64,000 nt of DNA from assembly GCA_040880465.1 (NCBI GenBank), contig JBBDIK010000016.1, positions 3,983 through 67,982 of the forward strand, written 5' to 3'. Positions 17,144 to 24,235 of the stretch are shown in pieces; positions within the stretch are counted from its first letter, which is position 1; every line of letters starts with the position of its first letter. The position numbers and the translations under genes are program-made. This stretch comes from JBBDIK01 sp040880465. Its GTDB lineage: Bacteria; Actinomycetota; UBA4738; JBBDHU01. The notes beneath the pieces were generated by a model that was given only the letters and a program-made list of their open reading frames with translations, had not been told where the DNA came from and ran no database searches.

Positions 17144-18529
17144 ATGGACCATAGTCGCAGGCAGTTCCTTCGCGAAGCGGTCGCGGGATCGATCGGCGCG
17201 GTGCTTGCCGCCTGCACGCCTCCCGCCTTCCGCTCCAAGCCGTCGAAGATGCCGATCCCCAGTCCTGCGGCGACCGTCGGCCCGCCGGACGTCACCACCT
17301 TCGAGACACGGTGGCCTATCAAGCGCGTCGTCTACCTCATGCTGGAGAACCGGAGTTTCGACAACGTGTTCGGCGCATTTCCGGGCGCAAACGGCGCTCG
17401 CACGGGGAACCGCGACGGCCGGGAGGTGCCCCTGGTTCGCTGCCCGCCGTGGCTCCCAGAAGATCTGCCGCACAACTACGACTTCGCTCTGTACTGCGTG
17501 AACGGTGGTCGGATGGACCAGTTCGCCCACCCCGACTCTCCCTCGTCGCTCGCCTACGCGTATTCACAGCTCGACCGCGCGGATATTCCAAACTACTGGG
17601 CGTGGGCGAAGAACTTCGTCCTCTGCGACAACTTCTTCGCCTCTGCCCTCGGACCTTCCTACGCGAACCATCTGTTCTTCATCGCAGGCAACAGTGCTGG
17701 CACCTTCGACGCCCCGGAGAACGCTCGCTTGGTTGACCTTCCCGGCGGGGGAAAGTCAAAGAGTTGGGGTTGCGACACCCCCGAGGACGTGTATGTACTC
17801 GTGACGGACAAGCGGGGACGAGTCCGCAAGCACCGGCCATGTTTCGATCTGGATACGGTCGGCGGCGGCCTGACGCGGAAAGAGATCCCGTGGCGCTACT
17901 ACGCTCCCGAGCCGCACCAGGTCGGCTACATCTGGTCTGCGTACACGTCGATCAAAGAGATCATGCATGACGATGCCGCCTGGACCGAGCACATCCATCC
18001 CGTGGATCGCCTCCTGAACGATGTCCGCAAGGCGTCGCTGCCGCCCGTCACGTGGATCGTCCCGCGATACGAACTGTCCGATCATCCTCCGTGGAACACC
18101 ACGAACGCCCACAACTGGGTGAGCGAGATCGTGAACGGGATCATGCAAGGACCGATGTGGGAACACACGGCCATCTTCATCACGTGGGACGAATGGGGCG
18201 GCTTCTACGATCACGTGCCGCCACCACACGTCGACCAGGTGGGGCTCGGCATTCGCGTCCCCATGCTCGTGGTCTCCCCGTATGCACGGAAGGGGTACAT
18301 CGACGATGCACGCGGCGAGTTCTCCTCGCCTCTAAGGTTCATCTGCGACAACTGGGGACTACCGTATCCGCTCGGACGTATCCGCAAGACCCACAACTTC
18401 TCCCACGTCTTCGATTTCCGGGGGAACCCACGTAGCCCGGATCCGCGGCCGCTGAAGAAGGTAGAGGGCAATCCTTTTCGGCATCCGAACTGGGACCCTC
18501 ACTGGCCGAAAGAGTTCAAGCCGGGCTAG
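17144..18529 (+). CDS. Second phospholipase C-type phosphoesterase, Tat-exported lipoprotein, 461 aa
   Basis: The ATG at 17144 follows a GGAGGGG site and is preferred over an ATG 72 nt upstream, because it places the twin-arginine signal (HSRRQFLREA) and lipobox (LAAC) at the very N-terminus. The domain layout and motifs mirror the upstream paralogue: KRVVYLMLENRSFDNVFG, PNYWAWAKNFVLCDNFF, SDHPPWN, ITWDEWGGFYDHV, VPMLVVSPYARKGYIDD and a shared KTHNFSHVFDF near the C-terminus. The pair probably arose by tandem duplication and diverged. They flank the 155-aa lipoprotein gene. Confidence 0.93.
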   Translation: MDHSRRQFLREAVAGSIGAVLAACTPPAFRSKPSKMPIPSPAATVGPPDVTTFETRWPIKRVVYLMLENRSFDNVFGAFPGANGARTGNRDGREVPLVRCPPWLPEDLPHNYDFALYCVNGGRMDQFAHPDSPSSLAYAYSQLDRADIPNYWAWAKNFVLCDNFFASALGPSYANHLFFIAGNSAGTFDAPENARLVDLPGGGKSKSWGCDTPEDVYVLVTDKRGRVRKHRPCFDLDTVGGGLTRKEIPWRYYAPEPHQVGYIWSAYTSIKEIMHDDAAWTEHIHPVDRLLNDVRKASLPPVTWIVPRYELSDHPPWNTTNAHNWVSEIVNGIMQGPMWEHTAIFITWDEWGGFYDHVPPPHVDQVGLGIRVPMLVVSPYARKGYIDDARGEFSSPLRFICDNWGLPYPLGRIRKTHNFSHVFDFRGNPRSPDPRPLKKVEGNPFRHPNWDPHWPKEFKPG

Positions 18530-18556
18530 CCAGATGCGGTATCTCCCCGGCCTCGG

Positions 18557-18562
18557 TAGGCT
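18557..18562 (+). promoter_or_regulatory. -10-like TAGGCT before a leaderless GTG
   Basis: The hexamer ends 6 nt before the GTG at 18569. Confidence 0.4.
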
Positions 18563-18568
18563 TGACGC

Positions 18569-19147
18569 GTGCACCTGAGGCGGAAGCTGGCAGCCGGTTC
18601 CACGGCGATCCAGGCGGCGCTCGTCAGCACGCTGGCTGGCGCGTGGGCGGCAAACCTCCTATACGACGAGCAGGAGTACGTGCGCGCGGGCATTCGCCCC
18701 GGGACCAGCATCCACCTCCCGATCATGGTTCAGACGATGATCATCCTCGGGGTCGTCCTCTTCCTCCGTCACGGACAACGAGTCTCAAGCGGGCCGAGTA
18801 GACCCACAACCGTGCGGGCCTTCCGGCACGTGGCCGGGCTCACGGGGTTCCAGGTCGCCGTGTTCCTGGCGATGGAGCTGAGTGAGCGCCTCGTCGTCGG
18901 TCCACCCTCAAGAGGATCCTTGATCGAGGGACTTCTTGAGTCGAGCCTCGTCATGGAACTCGTAGTGGCGGTCATCTCGGCCGTCCTTCTTACACCCCTT
19001 GCATCGGCCGCAGTCCGGATGATCACCGGAGGCCCGCCCCCTGACTCCGTTACGGCGGACTCGCGGAACTGGAGTCCGATCTGGCTTTCCCTGCTTCCCA
19101 CGGAACAGTTCCTCGCGGCCACACCGGCTCGCGGCCCTCCCGACTAG
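18569..19147 (+). CDS. Integral membrane protein, 192 aa
   Basis: From a GTG start placed 6 nt after a TAGGCT box, the protein shows about four hydrophobic segments (residues 10-30, 48-66, 90-108 and 128-150). Between them are polar loops such as YDEQEYVRAGIRPG and ELSERLVVGPPSRG. The fold and function are not recognised. It stands alone between the phospholipase genes and a phage-like DNA-binding gene. Confidence 0.65.
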   Translation: MHLRRKLAAGSTAIQAALVSTLAGAWAANLLYDEQEYVRAGIRPGTSIHLPIMVQTMIILGVVLFLRHGQRVSSGPSRPTTVRAFRHVAGLTGFQVAVFLAMELSERLVVGPPSRGSLIEGLLESSLVMELVVAVISAVLLTPLASAAVRMITGGPPPDSVTADSRNWSPIWLSLLPTEQFLAATPARGPPD

Positions 19148-19239
19148 CGTCCCTGTCGTCTGTTCACTTACCGCCGCCTGGACTGGGCGAGTCGCTTCGC
19201 AACTTCGCCATCAGGCTCCGCGGAACCCGAGGAGGGCCA

Positions 19240-19719
19240 ATGCCGCGTCGAGATCCAGGACGTGTCGCGTGGGTATACCCGCATCCACCACGCGGCACCT
19301 GTATTCCCGCGTGCCCTGCCTTCGGTAGGTGCCACTGCGGATGTGGGAGCGTCCCGAAGCGATCGGCGGTTACATCCCGCGCCCAGGGCCGCAATGCCGG
19401 TCACCCGTATGTATTTGTGGCGGGGCATCAGATCCGCGTGTTTCATCCGCGCGCAGGGGCCTGGTCCGCGGCGGGCATTCCAGTCAACCGCGTGAAGCCG
19501 CTCATCTTCTGGCTCCGGGAACGTCATGGATCGATCCGCGCCGTCGCCGAGCTGCTCGGCATGCCAGAGGCGACGCTGCGGGGCTACGTGTACAACCGCA
19601 AGCGCAAGAACATCCCGCCACAGTCCGCGGAGGCAATCGTCCGCCTCACGCTCGCGCACCGCCCACCCAGATCCCGCCTGGACACCTGGGAGGTCACTCC
19701 GGGCACGCTTTGGTCCTGA
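19240..19719 (+). CDS. Phage-like zinc-knuckle and helix-turn-helix protein, 159 aa
   Basis: The N-terminal half has CPAFGRCHCGCG with four closely spaced cysteines, then GHPYVFVAGHQIR. This is like a CxCGCGxx...FVxGH module that I associate with phage and mobile-element proteins, and it probably binds zinc. The C-terminal half contains a helix-turn-helix-like stretch (RHGSIRAVAELLGMPEATL, then GYVYNRKRKNIPP). A DNA-binding role on a mobile element is likely. It lies 55 nt upstream of an insertion-element remnant. The start is not fixed; the first in-frame ATG is used. Confidence 0.55.
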   Translation: MPRRDPGRVAWVYPHPPRGTCIPACPAFGRCHCGCGSVPKRSAVTSRAQGRNAGHPYVFVAGHQIRVFHPRAGAWSAAGIPVNRVKPLIFWLRERHGSIRAVAELLGMPEATLRGYVYNRKRKNIPPQSAEAIVRLTLAHRPPRSRLDTWEVTPGTLWS

Positions 19720-19774
19720 AGGGTACGTTCACTCCGATTCGCCCTCTGACCTGCGCCGATCGTGGGATGCGCCG

Positions 19775-19925
19775 GTGCTCTTCTCAGTCGTCGTCTGCTT
19801 CATCCTTCGGCTCTTGCTGCGCGTCGCTCCACCGGCGGTGATGCGCGGGAGCGCAACTCCAAGTTCAGCCGCTCCTTCGACGATGTGCTTCACTCCGAGG
19901 GCGCACGGGTCATCAAGACGGGAGT
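19775..19925 (+). pseudogene. Internally deleted, frameshifted remnant of the 3980-type transposase
   Basis: The bases from GTG 19775 translate as VLFSVVVCFILRLLLRVAPP, close to the N-terminus of the transposase at 3980. After a short junction and a frame change the sequence continues as NSKFSRSFDDVLHSEGARVIK, matching the RDTKFTRSFDEVFSTEGAQVI region about 220 residues further on. The helix-turn-helix and the first catalytic Asp are therefore missing. This is a dead copy. Confidence 0.75.
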
Positions 19926-19955
19926 TGACCCGCTTCAGTGGACACCTGAGGGATG

Positions 19956-19984
19956 TTGACCAGACGGACGGGGACTGCTAAGGT
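19956..19984 (+). promoter_or_regulatory. Promoter of the relBE-type operon
   Basis: TTGACC (19956-19961) and TAAGGT (19979-19984) are separated by 17 bases, 30 nt upstream of the antitoxin ATG. Confidence 0.55.
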
Positions 19985-20002
19985 GACCACCTAGATAGTC
20001 AC
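19983..20002. promoter_or_regulatory. Probable autoregulatory operator of the relBE-type operon
   Basis: GTGAC and GTCAC form the arms of a 20-bp inverted repeat with CTAG near its centre. It overlaps the end of the -10 box and precedes the ribosome site, as expected for antitoxin binding. Confidence 0.45.
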
Positions 20003-20013
20003 TTGGAGGACGG

Positions 20014-20250
20014 ATGGCCGAGATCGGTATCAAGGAACTTAAGGCAACCGCCTCTGCAGTGGTCGAGGAGGTCGAGGACGGCACGGCCTTCGTGGTCACC
20101 AAGCGGGGCCGGCCCGCCGCCGTCCTGCTTCCGATAGAGGAAGCCGAGGATCTGGTGCTGGCGAACGCCGACGAATACGTGCGCGCGCGTCGCCAGGCCC
20201 GCGCCGCCTATGCCAAGGGCCAGTCGGTGAAGCTGGGAGACCTGGGCTGA
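20014..20250 (+). CDS. Phd/YefM- or RelB-type antitoxin, 78 aa
   Basis: The protein opens IGIKELKATASAVVEEVEDG and continues AFVVTKRGRPAAVLLPIEEAE, the N-terminal DNA-binding and dimer fold of Phd/YefM antitoxins. A charged C-terminal segment (YVRARRQARAAYAKGQSVKL) would wrap the toxin. A GGAGG site lies 6 nt upstream of the ATG. The operator and promoter directly upstream fit autoregulation. It overlaps the toxin frame by four bases. Confidence 0.88.
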   Translation: MAEIGIKELKATASAVVEEVEDGTAFVVTKRGRPAAVLLPIEEAEDLVLANADEYVRARRQARAAYAKGQSVKLGDLG

Positions 20251-20543
20251 AGCCCCTTGAGATCGAACTCTCGCCGGCGGCGGCGAGAGCGTTCAGGAAG
20301 CTTCCCGACGAGGTTCGAACCCGCCTGCGCAAGGCGTTGACGAAGCTGGCCAACGATGCGGCCGCACCCGGTCGGGTGTCGGGCAAGCGGGTCAAAACCA
20401 TCCAAGGGACCGGTGACTCCTTCCACCGCCTACGGGTCGGCGACTACCGGATCATGTACGACGTGGTCAATCCTGATCGCGTGATCCTCGTGTTGGGCGT
20501 CATCCATCGCGGCGACATCGAACGATGGATCAGGAACCGATGA
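20247..20543 (+). CDS. RelE/ParE-type toxin, 98 aa, probable CTG start
   Basis: The protein has the ParE/RelE fold pattern IELSPAAARAFRKLPDEVR, KTIQGTGDSFHRLRVGDYRI and YDVVNPDRVILVLGVIHRGDIE. The only start that keeps the essential first strand is CTG at 20247, which overlaps the antitoxin stop as CTGA. The first ATG (20337) would cut off about 30 residues. Such toxins are usually mRNA interferases, with some gyrase inhibitors in the family. The stop is only about 15 nt from a tRNA-Thr 3' half. Confidence 0.85.
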   Translation: MKPLEIELSPAAARAFRKLPDEVRTRLRKALTKLANDAAAPGRVSGKRVKTIQGTGDSFHRLRVGDYRIMYDVVNPDRVILVLGVIHRGDIERWIRNR

Positions 20544-20554
20544 TCTGACGTCGC

Positions 20555-20597
20555 TTGGTAAACCCCAGGTCGTCGGTTCGAGTCCGACCTCCGGCTC
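20555..20597 (+). pseudogene. 3' half of a tRNA-Thr(GGT), broken at the anticodon loop
   Basis: TTGGTAA reads as an anticodon loop with anticodon GGT, followed by ACCCC, variable loop AGGTC, a perfect T arm (GTCGG/CCGAC) and acceptor CTCCGGC. The bases 5' of the loop do not pair and come from the end of the toxin region, so the 5' half is missing. The last 32 bases are identical to 9664-9695. It looks like an integration-site remnant. Confidence 0.65.
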
Positions 20598-20726
20598 CCA
20601 TCGTGTGGTCCGCACGTGGGTGTCCGCCGACGCTCGGATGGGGCAGCAAGGCGATCTTTCGCCCGCGGTGTGCGCCTGCCCGCCCGGGCCGCCGCCGCCA
20701 CTCTTGTCCTGCCGCAGCGAGGTCGG

Positions 20727-20732
20727 TACGCT
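20727..20732 (+). promoter_or_regulatory. -10-like TACGCT before a leaderless ATG
   Basis: The hexamer ends 6 nt before the ATG at 20739 and decides the start of that gene. Confidence 0.4.
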
Positions 20733-20738
20733 TCGATC

Positions 20739-21266
20739 ATGCTGAGATCGATGCTCAACATCCACGCGCTCTTCCCTCTCGTCACGTGGATCCTGCCGAT
20801 CGTGGTCGGTGCCCTGGTCCACAACGCCGTCAGCAAACAGCCCAAGACGCGGGAGCGGAAGCTGCGCATCTGGCTCCTCTGGTTCCTCGGGGCCGGCGTC
20901 GGGTTGGGAGGCCTCGTGGGGTTCCTCGAACACTGGCTGTTGCCCGACCAGATGGCGCAGCTCATCGGCTTCGCGCCGAGCTTCTTCCAGTACGAGGTGG
21001 CGGTTGCCAATCTGGTCTCCGGGACCCTCGGCTTCATGAGCCTCTTCATCAGGCGGCGCCACTTCTGGCTCGCGACCATCGTGGCGAACTCGGTCTGGTA
21101 CCTCGGCGATGCGGCCGGACACATCTATCAGTACGTGGCGAAGGGGAACGATGCTCCGGGCAACATCGGGGGTCCGTTCATCTCCGACATCCTCCAGCCG
21201 CTGATCCTCATCCTCCTCTATGTTGCCTGGCGCAAGGCAACTTCGGCGGAGGAGGTGGCGGCATGA
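20739..21266 (+). CDS. Multi-pass membrane protein, possibly DUF6790, 175 aa
   Basis: The ATG at 20739 follows a TACGCT box by 6 nt and removes an arginine-rich upstream extension that looks non-coding. The protein has about five hydrophobic helices (for example FPLVTWILPIVVGALV, IWLLWFLGAGVGLGGLVGFL, FWLATIVANSVWYLG, QPLILILLYVAW) with a conserved-looking loop GNDAPGNIGGPF. I think it belongs to DUF6790, but that is from memory. Function is unknown. Confidence 0.65.
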   Translation: MLRSMLNIHALFPLVTWILPIVVGALVHNAVSKQPKTRERKLRIWLLWFLGAGVGLGGLVGFLEHWLLPDQMAQLIGFAPSFFQYEVAVANLVSGTLGFMSLFIRRRHFWLATIVANSVWYLGDAAGHIYQYVAKGNDAPGNIGGPFISDILQPLILILLYVAWRKATSAEEVAA

Positions 21267-21317
21267 GCCGTTGCTCCGCGAGCAGGGCGCGTCCCGCCTC
21301 GTCCGACCCGGCGGTGG

Positions 21318-21923
21318 CTATGCCGGAGGTGGCGGTGGCGGGGGAGGAGCAGGATACGGCGGAGGCGGAGGCGGCAAGCCCGACTGGCGGGGAGCGTTCG
21401 GCCCGACGTAGACCGATGATCCAAGCCCGATGATCGGGTAGAAGACGATCGGAAGCAAGACGAGTCCTGCTGCCCACGCATCGCGCTGACCGAAGGCCCG
21501 AGCGACCGCGATCGCGACGAGGATCGTGAACACGAAGCCGGCCAGGCCCACGATCCATACGATGGTGAACCACTGGAAGCCGGGCGGCATGCCCACCGGT
21601 ATCGTTCCCGGTTCCTGTGTAGAGAGCCACGAGAACATCGAGTTGAAGATGAAGATCATGAGGATCGAAGGCAGCAGCTGACTGAGCCCGATCACCCAGC
21701 CCCACCACGCCGGCTTCCCCGCGACGGCGGCGACTTCCCCCCACTGGTACACAGGGATCAACGAACGCCACCCTGGCCGCCCTGCCTTGCTGAGGATGCC
21801 CCAGAACATCAGCGCCCCGAAGCCGATCACGAAGGCGAGCGTCCAGATCGCGATGAACGGCCCGAAGGATTCGAATATGCGCGCTACGTCTGCCGGCGAC
21901 GGGCCGGGACTCACCTGCGTCAT
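21318..21923 (-). CDS. DUF5684-type membrane protein with proline-rich tail, 201 aa
   Basis: Four hydrophobic helices with the motif AGRPGWRSLIPVYQWGEVA and a late FGQRDAWAAGLVLLPIVFYPIIG match the DUF5684 family (signal-peptidase-I-associated small membrane proteins of unknown role). The C-terminus is a run of proline with Tyr/Ala, giving a G-rich look on the plus strand. The upstream CATAAT ends 7 nt before the ATG. It is divergent from the GYF-domain gene at 21974 and shares its control region. Confidence 0.75.
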   Translation of the reverse strand: MTQVSPGPSPADVARIFESFGPFIAIWTLAFVIGFGALMFWGILSKAGRPGWRSLIPVYQWGEVAAVAGKPAWWGWVIGLSQLLPSILMIFIFNSMFSWLSTQEPGTIPVGMPPGFQWFTIVWIVGLAGFVFTILVAIAVARAFGQRDAWAAGLVLLPIVFYPIIGLGSSVYVGPNAPRQSGLPPPPPPYPAPPPPPPPPA

Positions 21924-21973
21924 GCCGCTGATTATGTCCGATGCTGGCCTGCCGCGGTAGGGTTCGGCTCACG

Positions 21974-22414
21974 ATGGAATGGCATCTCGCGCGGAACGGC
22001 TCTCGATGGGGACCCTACTCCGAGGCTCAGCTCATGCAGATGGCCGCGGACGGCCAGGTCGCGGCGAGCGATCTCCTGTGGAGGGAGGGTATGCCGGGTT
22101 GGCGACCCGCGGACGAGATGCGCGACATCTTCCCTCCCGACACGACGTTCCTGGTCGATGGTCCCGGCAGCGACCCTTCGCTCCGCTGGATCTTGCCCGT
22201 CGGTCGTTCCGGTTGGGCGATCGCGGCCGGCTACCTCGGGCTGTTCGCCGTCCTGCTGATCTTCGCGCCGGTCGCCCTCATCGTCGGCATCATCGCGATC
22301 GCCGACATCAAGAAGCATCCCGAGAGGCTCGGCATGGGCCGCGCCATCTTCGGCGTGATCATGGGCGCGGTCTTCACTGCGGTCCTCCTGTACGGACTCA
22401 TCGCAGCCGGGTAG
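21974..22414 (+). CDS. GYF_2-domain membrane protein with DUF4190-like tail, 146 aa
   Basis: Residues 1-50 form a GYF_2 domain (WHLARNGSRWGPYSEAQLMQ, LLWREGMPGWRPADEM), which in other bacteria binds proline-rich peptides. Two membrane helices follow (about residues 75-105 and 122-145) with KKHPERLGMGRAIFGVIMG between, like DUF4190. The ATG at 21974 is preferred over one 33 nt upstream because it starts the GYF domain directly. The divergent neighbour has a long proline-rich C-terminus, a plausible ligand. Confidence 0.75.
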   Translation: MEWHLARNGSRWGPYSEAQLMQMAADGQVAASDLLWREGMPGWRPADEMRDIFPPDTTFLVDGPGSDPSLRWILPVGRSGWAIAAGYLGLFAVLLIFAPVALIVGIIAIADIKKHPERLGMGRAIFGVIMGAVFTAVLLYGLIAAG

Positions 22415-22462
22415 CGAGACGCGTCCAGGGATCCGGGGACGATCCGGGCCGACCGGGTCGGC

Positions 22463-22468
22463 TAAGGT
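22463..22468 (+). promoter_or_regulatory. -10-like TAAGGT before a leaderless 7-codon ORF
   Basis: The hexamer ends 8 nt before the ATG at 22477. Confidence 0.4.
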
Positions 22469-22476
22469 ACGAGGCC

Positions 22477-22500
22477 ATGAGCGCTCAAGCGAAGGAGTAG
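22477..22500 (+). CDS. Seven-codon leader ORF (MSAQAKE)
   Basis: A short ORF with a leaderless-type start lies just upstream of the next gene. Its last codons contain AAGGAG, the ribosome site of the gene starting at 22505, so termination and re-initiation could couple the two. Confidence 0.35.
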   Translation: MSAQAKE

Positions 22501-22504
22501 AAGG

Positions 22505-22807
22505 ATGGTCGTGATCGAATTCTCTTGCAAGGCCAAGCCGGGACATTTCACGGAGGTCTCGGAGCTCTACTCTGGCTTCGCGGCGGACTTCCTCAGCACG
22601 CACGAGGCACTCGAGACGGTCGTGGTGTTCGCCGACGAAGCGTCCGGAGTCGTCCGAGGCCTCGGCTTGTACGAAACGCGCGAGGCTGCGGAATCGGTGA
22701 ACAGCGATCCGGGCTTCGCGGCGTTCAACGACAGTATCGGGCCGTTGCTCGCCGAACCTGCCGACCGTCGCGAGTACAGCCTCTTGCACCTGTTCAGCGC
22801 CGACTGA
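22505..22807 (+). CDS. Probable ABM-like dimeric alpha-beta barrel protein, 100 aa
   Basis: A small protein whose pattern (VVIEFSCKAKPGHFTEVSEL, ETVVVFADEASGVVRGLGLY, REYSLLHLF) suggests a ferredoxin-like fold of the antibiotic-biosynthesis-monooxygenase/dimeric alpha-beta barrel type. Catalytic residues cannot be assigned, so the activity (oxygenase, heme-related or none) is open. AAGGAG about 9 nt upstream, inside a 7-codon leader ORF, decides the start. Confidence 0.6.
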   Translation: MVVIEFSCKAKPGHFTEVSELYSGFAADFLSTHEALETVVVFADEASGVVRGLGLYETREAAESVNSDPGFAAFNDSIGPLLAEPADRREYSLLHLFSAD

Positions 22808-22808
22808 C

Positions 22809-22849
22809 TTCCGCGGCCTGGCCCGGGGCCCGTTGCCTTCGCCGCGGGG
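22809..22849. terminator. Hairpin between convergent genes
   Basis: 22809-22817 pairs with 22841-22849 (nine pairs, two of them wobble, GC-rich) around a 23-nt loop, between the ends of a plus-strand and a minus-strand gene. It lacks a T-tract, so its terminator activity is uncertain. Confidence 0.35.
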
Positions 22850-24157
22850 TCAGCAGGAAACCAGATGGTTGTTCCCCGGGCCCCCCATGCACGTGTCTGC
22901 CGCGTTGCCACCGTTGAGATAGTCTCCGCCGCCGTTCCCGATGAGCGTGTCCTTCTTCTCATCGCCGAAGATCCGATCCGGCTTCGAGCCGCCGATGAGA
23001 AGATCCTGTCCGTCGTTGCCGCGGATGACGGTCCGGCCGTTGAACGCGGAGGCGTCGATCTCGTCGTCGAACTGCGCTCCGCGGAGCAGCGCCCGCTCGA
23101 TCTCGCTGAGCAAGGCGATGTCGGTGGAGCTGGTCTGCAGTTGCGTATCGCTGAGGGTCCCAGTGCCGTTGATGCTCGCTTTCACGATGTCGAGTCCGCC
23201 GTTGCCCTCGTAGGTCGGGGTATCGCCGAGGCTCCGGAACGTGTCGGCGCCACTGCCGCCGAGCAGCGTCGTCGTTGGTCCGAACGCGAGCAGGTTCGCC
23301 CGTTGGGTCCGAGCGGTCGCATCTCCGAGCACGGAGACGGCGATCTGAACGTGCTCGACGCTCGTGAGCGTGTCGGTCTCGGTCCCGTTCTCGACGATCG
23401 TCGTATCGGTCGCGACCACGTTCGCCACGAATTGCGACGACGTTCGGTCCGTTCCGGGGCCGCCGTCGAGCGTGTCGTTGCCGGTGCCTGGCTCGAAGCG
23501 GTCGTTGCCGCCGTTCCCGACGAGCATGTCATCGCCCGCCGACGTGATGAGGATGTTCAGGCCTGCTCCACCGATCACGGTGTCTCCTCCACCCTTCGCC
23601 GCTAGGTTGAAGAAGCCCGAGAACCCGCTCCCGTCGAGGGTGTCGGGCGCACTCGTTCCCTGCATGTTCGCGTAGTCAAATCCGCTCACGCTACTCAGTT
23701 CGCCCATCAGGTTCAGCGAGGTATCGGTCAGGATCGTCGAGGTCGAGTCGGGGACGTTGAACAGGTCGTTGCCTCCGTTGCCCGCGAGGGTGCCCCCGAT
23801 ATAGCCGATCCCCAGGATGTCGTCACCGGGTCCCATCATGACGTCGACGCCGGTCAATGAGGAGAAATCCGTTGCCGTGACCGAGGTCATGAGCACCATG
23901 TCGCTGCCCGCACCCATGTTCACCGTGATCGTCGTGATGGAGCTGCATGGTGTCGGACCAGGGAACGGCGCCAGCCCGTTGATCAGCAGGTTGCCGCCGG
24001 AGCAGGTGATATCGGCGGTGTCGTTGCCGCTGTCACCGGTGATGGTCAGATCCCCACCGCTCAAGCCGAACGTCACGGCCGCGGAAGCTACCGACGGGAT
24101 TAGGGCGAGCGAGCAGGTGATGAGTATGGTGACGCCGAGGCGGGTTGCGATCCTCAT
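22850..24157 (-). CDS. Secreted RTX-type calcium-binding repeat protein, 435 aa
   Basis: The ATG at 24157 has a strong AGGAGGAAG site and gives a clean Sec signal (RIATRLGVTILITCSLALIP, cleavage near ASA); an ATG 69 nt upstream lacks both. The mature protein has an N-terminal beta region (VTFGLSGGDLTITGDSGND) and scattered RTX motifs (GNGGNDLFNVPD, GGDTVIGGAG, GNGGNDRFEPGTG, GGSGADTF, GNGGGDYLNGGNAAD). It ends NHLVSC. Calcium-dependent folding outside the cell is expected. There is no catalytic domain and no type I exporter nearby. It is a paralogue in style of the 6433-9288 gene but with fewer repeats. Confidence 0.85.
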   Translation of the reverse strand: MRIATRLGVTILITCSLALIPSVASAAVTFGLSGGDLTITGDSGNDTADITCSGGNLLINGLAPFPGPTPCSSITTITVNMGAGSDMVLMTSVTATDFSSLTGVDVMMGPGDDILGIGYIGGTLAGNGGNDLFNVPDSTSTILTDTSLNLMGELSSVSGFDYANMQGTSAPDTLDGSGFSGFFNLAAKGGGDTVIGGAGLNILITSAGDDMLVGNGGNDRFEPGTGNDTLDGGPGTDRTSSQFVANVVATDTTIVENGTETDTLTSVEHVQIAVSVLGDATARTQRANLLAFGPTTTLLGGSGADTFRSLGDTPTYEGNGGLDIVKASINGTGTLSDTQLQTSSTDIALLSEIERALLRGAQFDDEIDASAFNGRTVIRGNDGQDLLIGGSKPDRIFGDEKKDTLIGNGGGDYLNGGNAADTCMGGPGNNHLVSC

Positions 24158-24235
24158 CGGTCTTCCTCCTGGTTGGGCGCGGATCGAGCCTAGGCTACCG
24201 CGGGTCGGGAGGCGATTCATAGTCAAGCTCCCCTC

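Noticed and set aside
20555..20597. Complete tRNA-Thr gene
   Set aside because: The 5' acceptor, D arm and 5' anticodon stem are absent.
22850..24226. Longer start of the second RTX protein
   Set aside because: The internal ATG at 24157 has a strong ribosome site and a proper signal peptide; the upstream residues do not.
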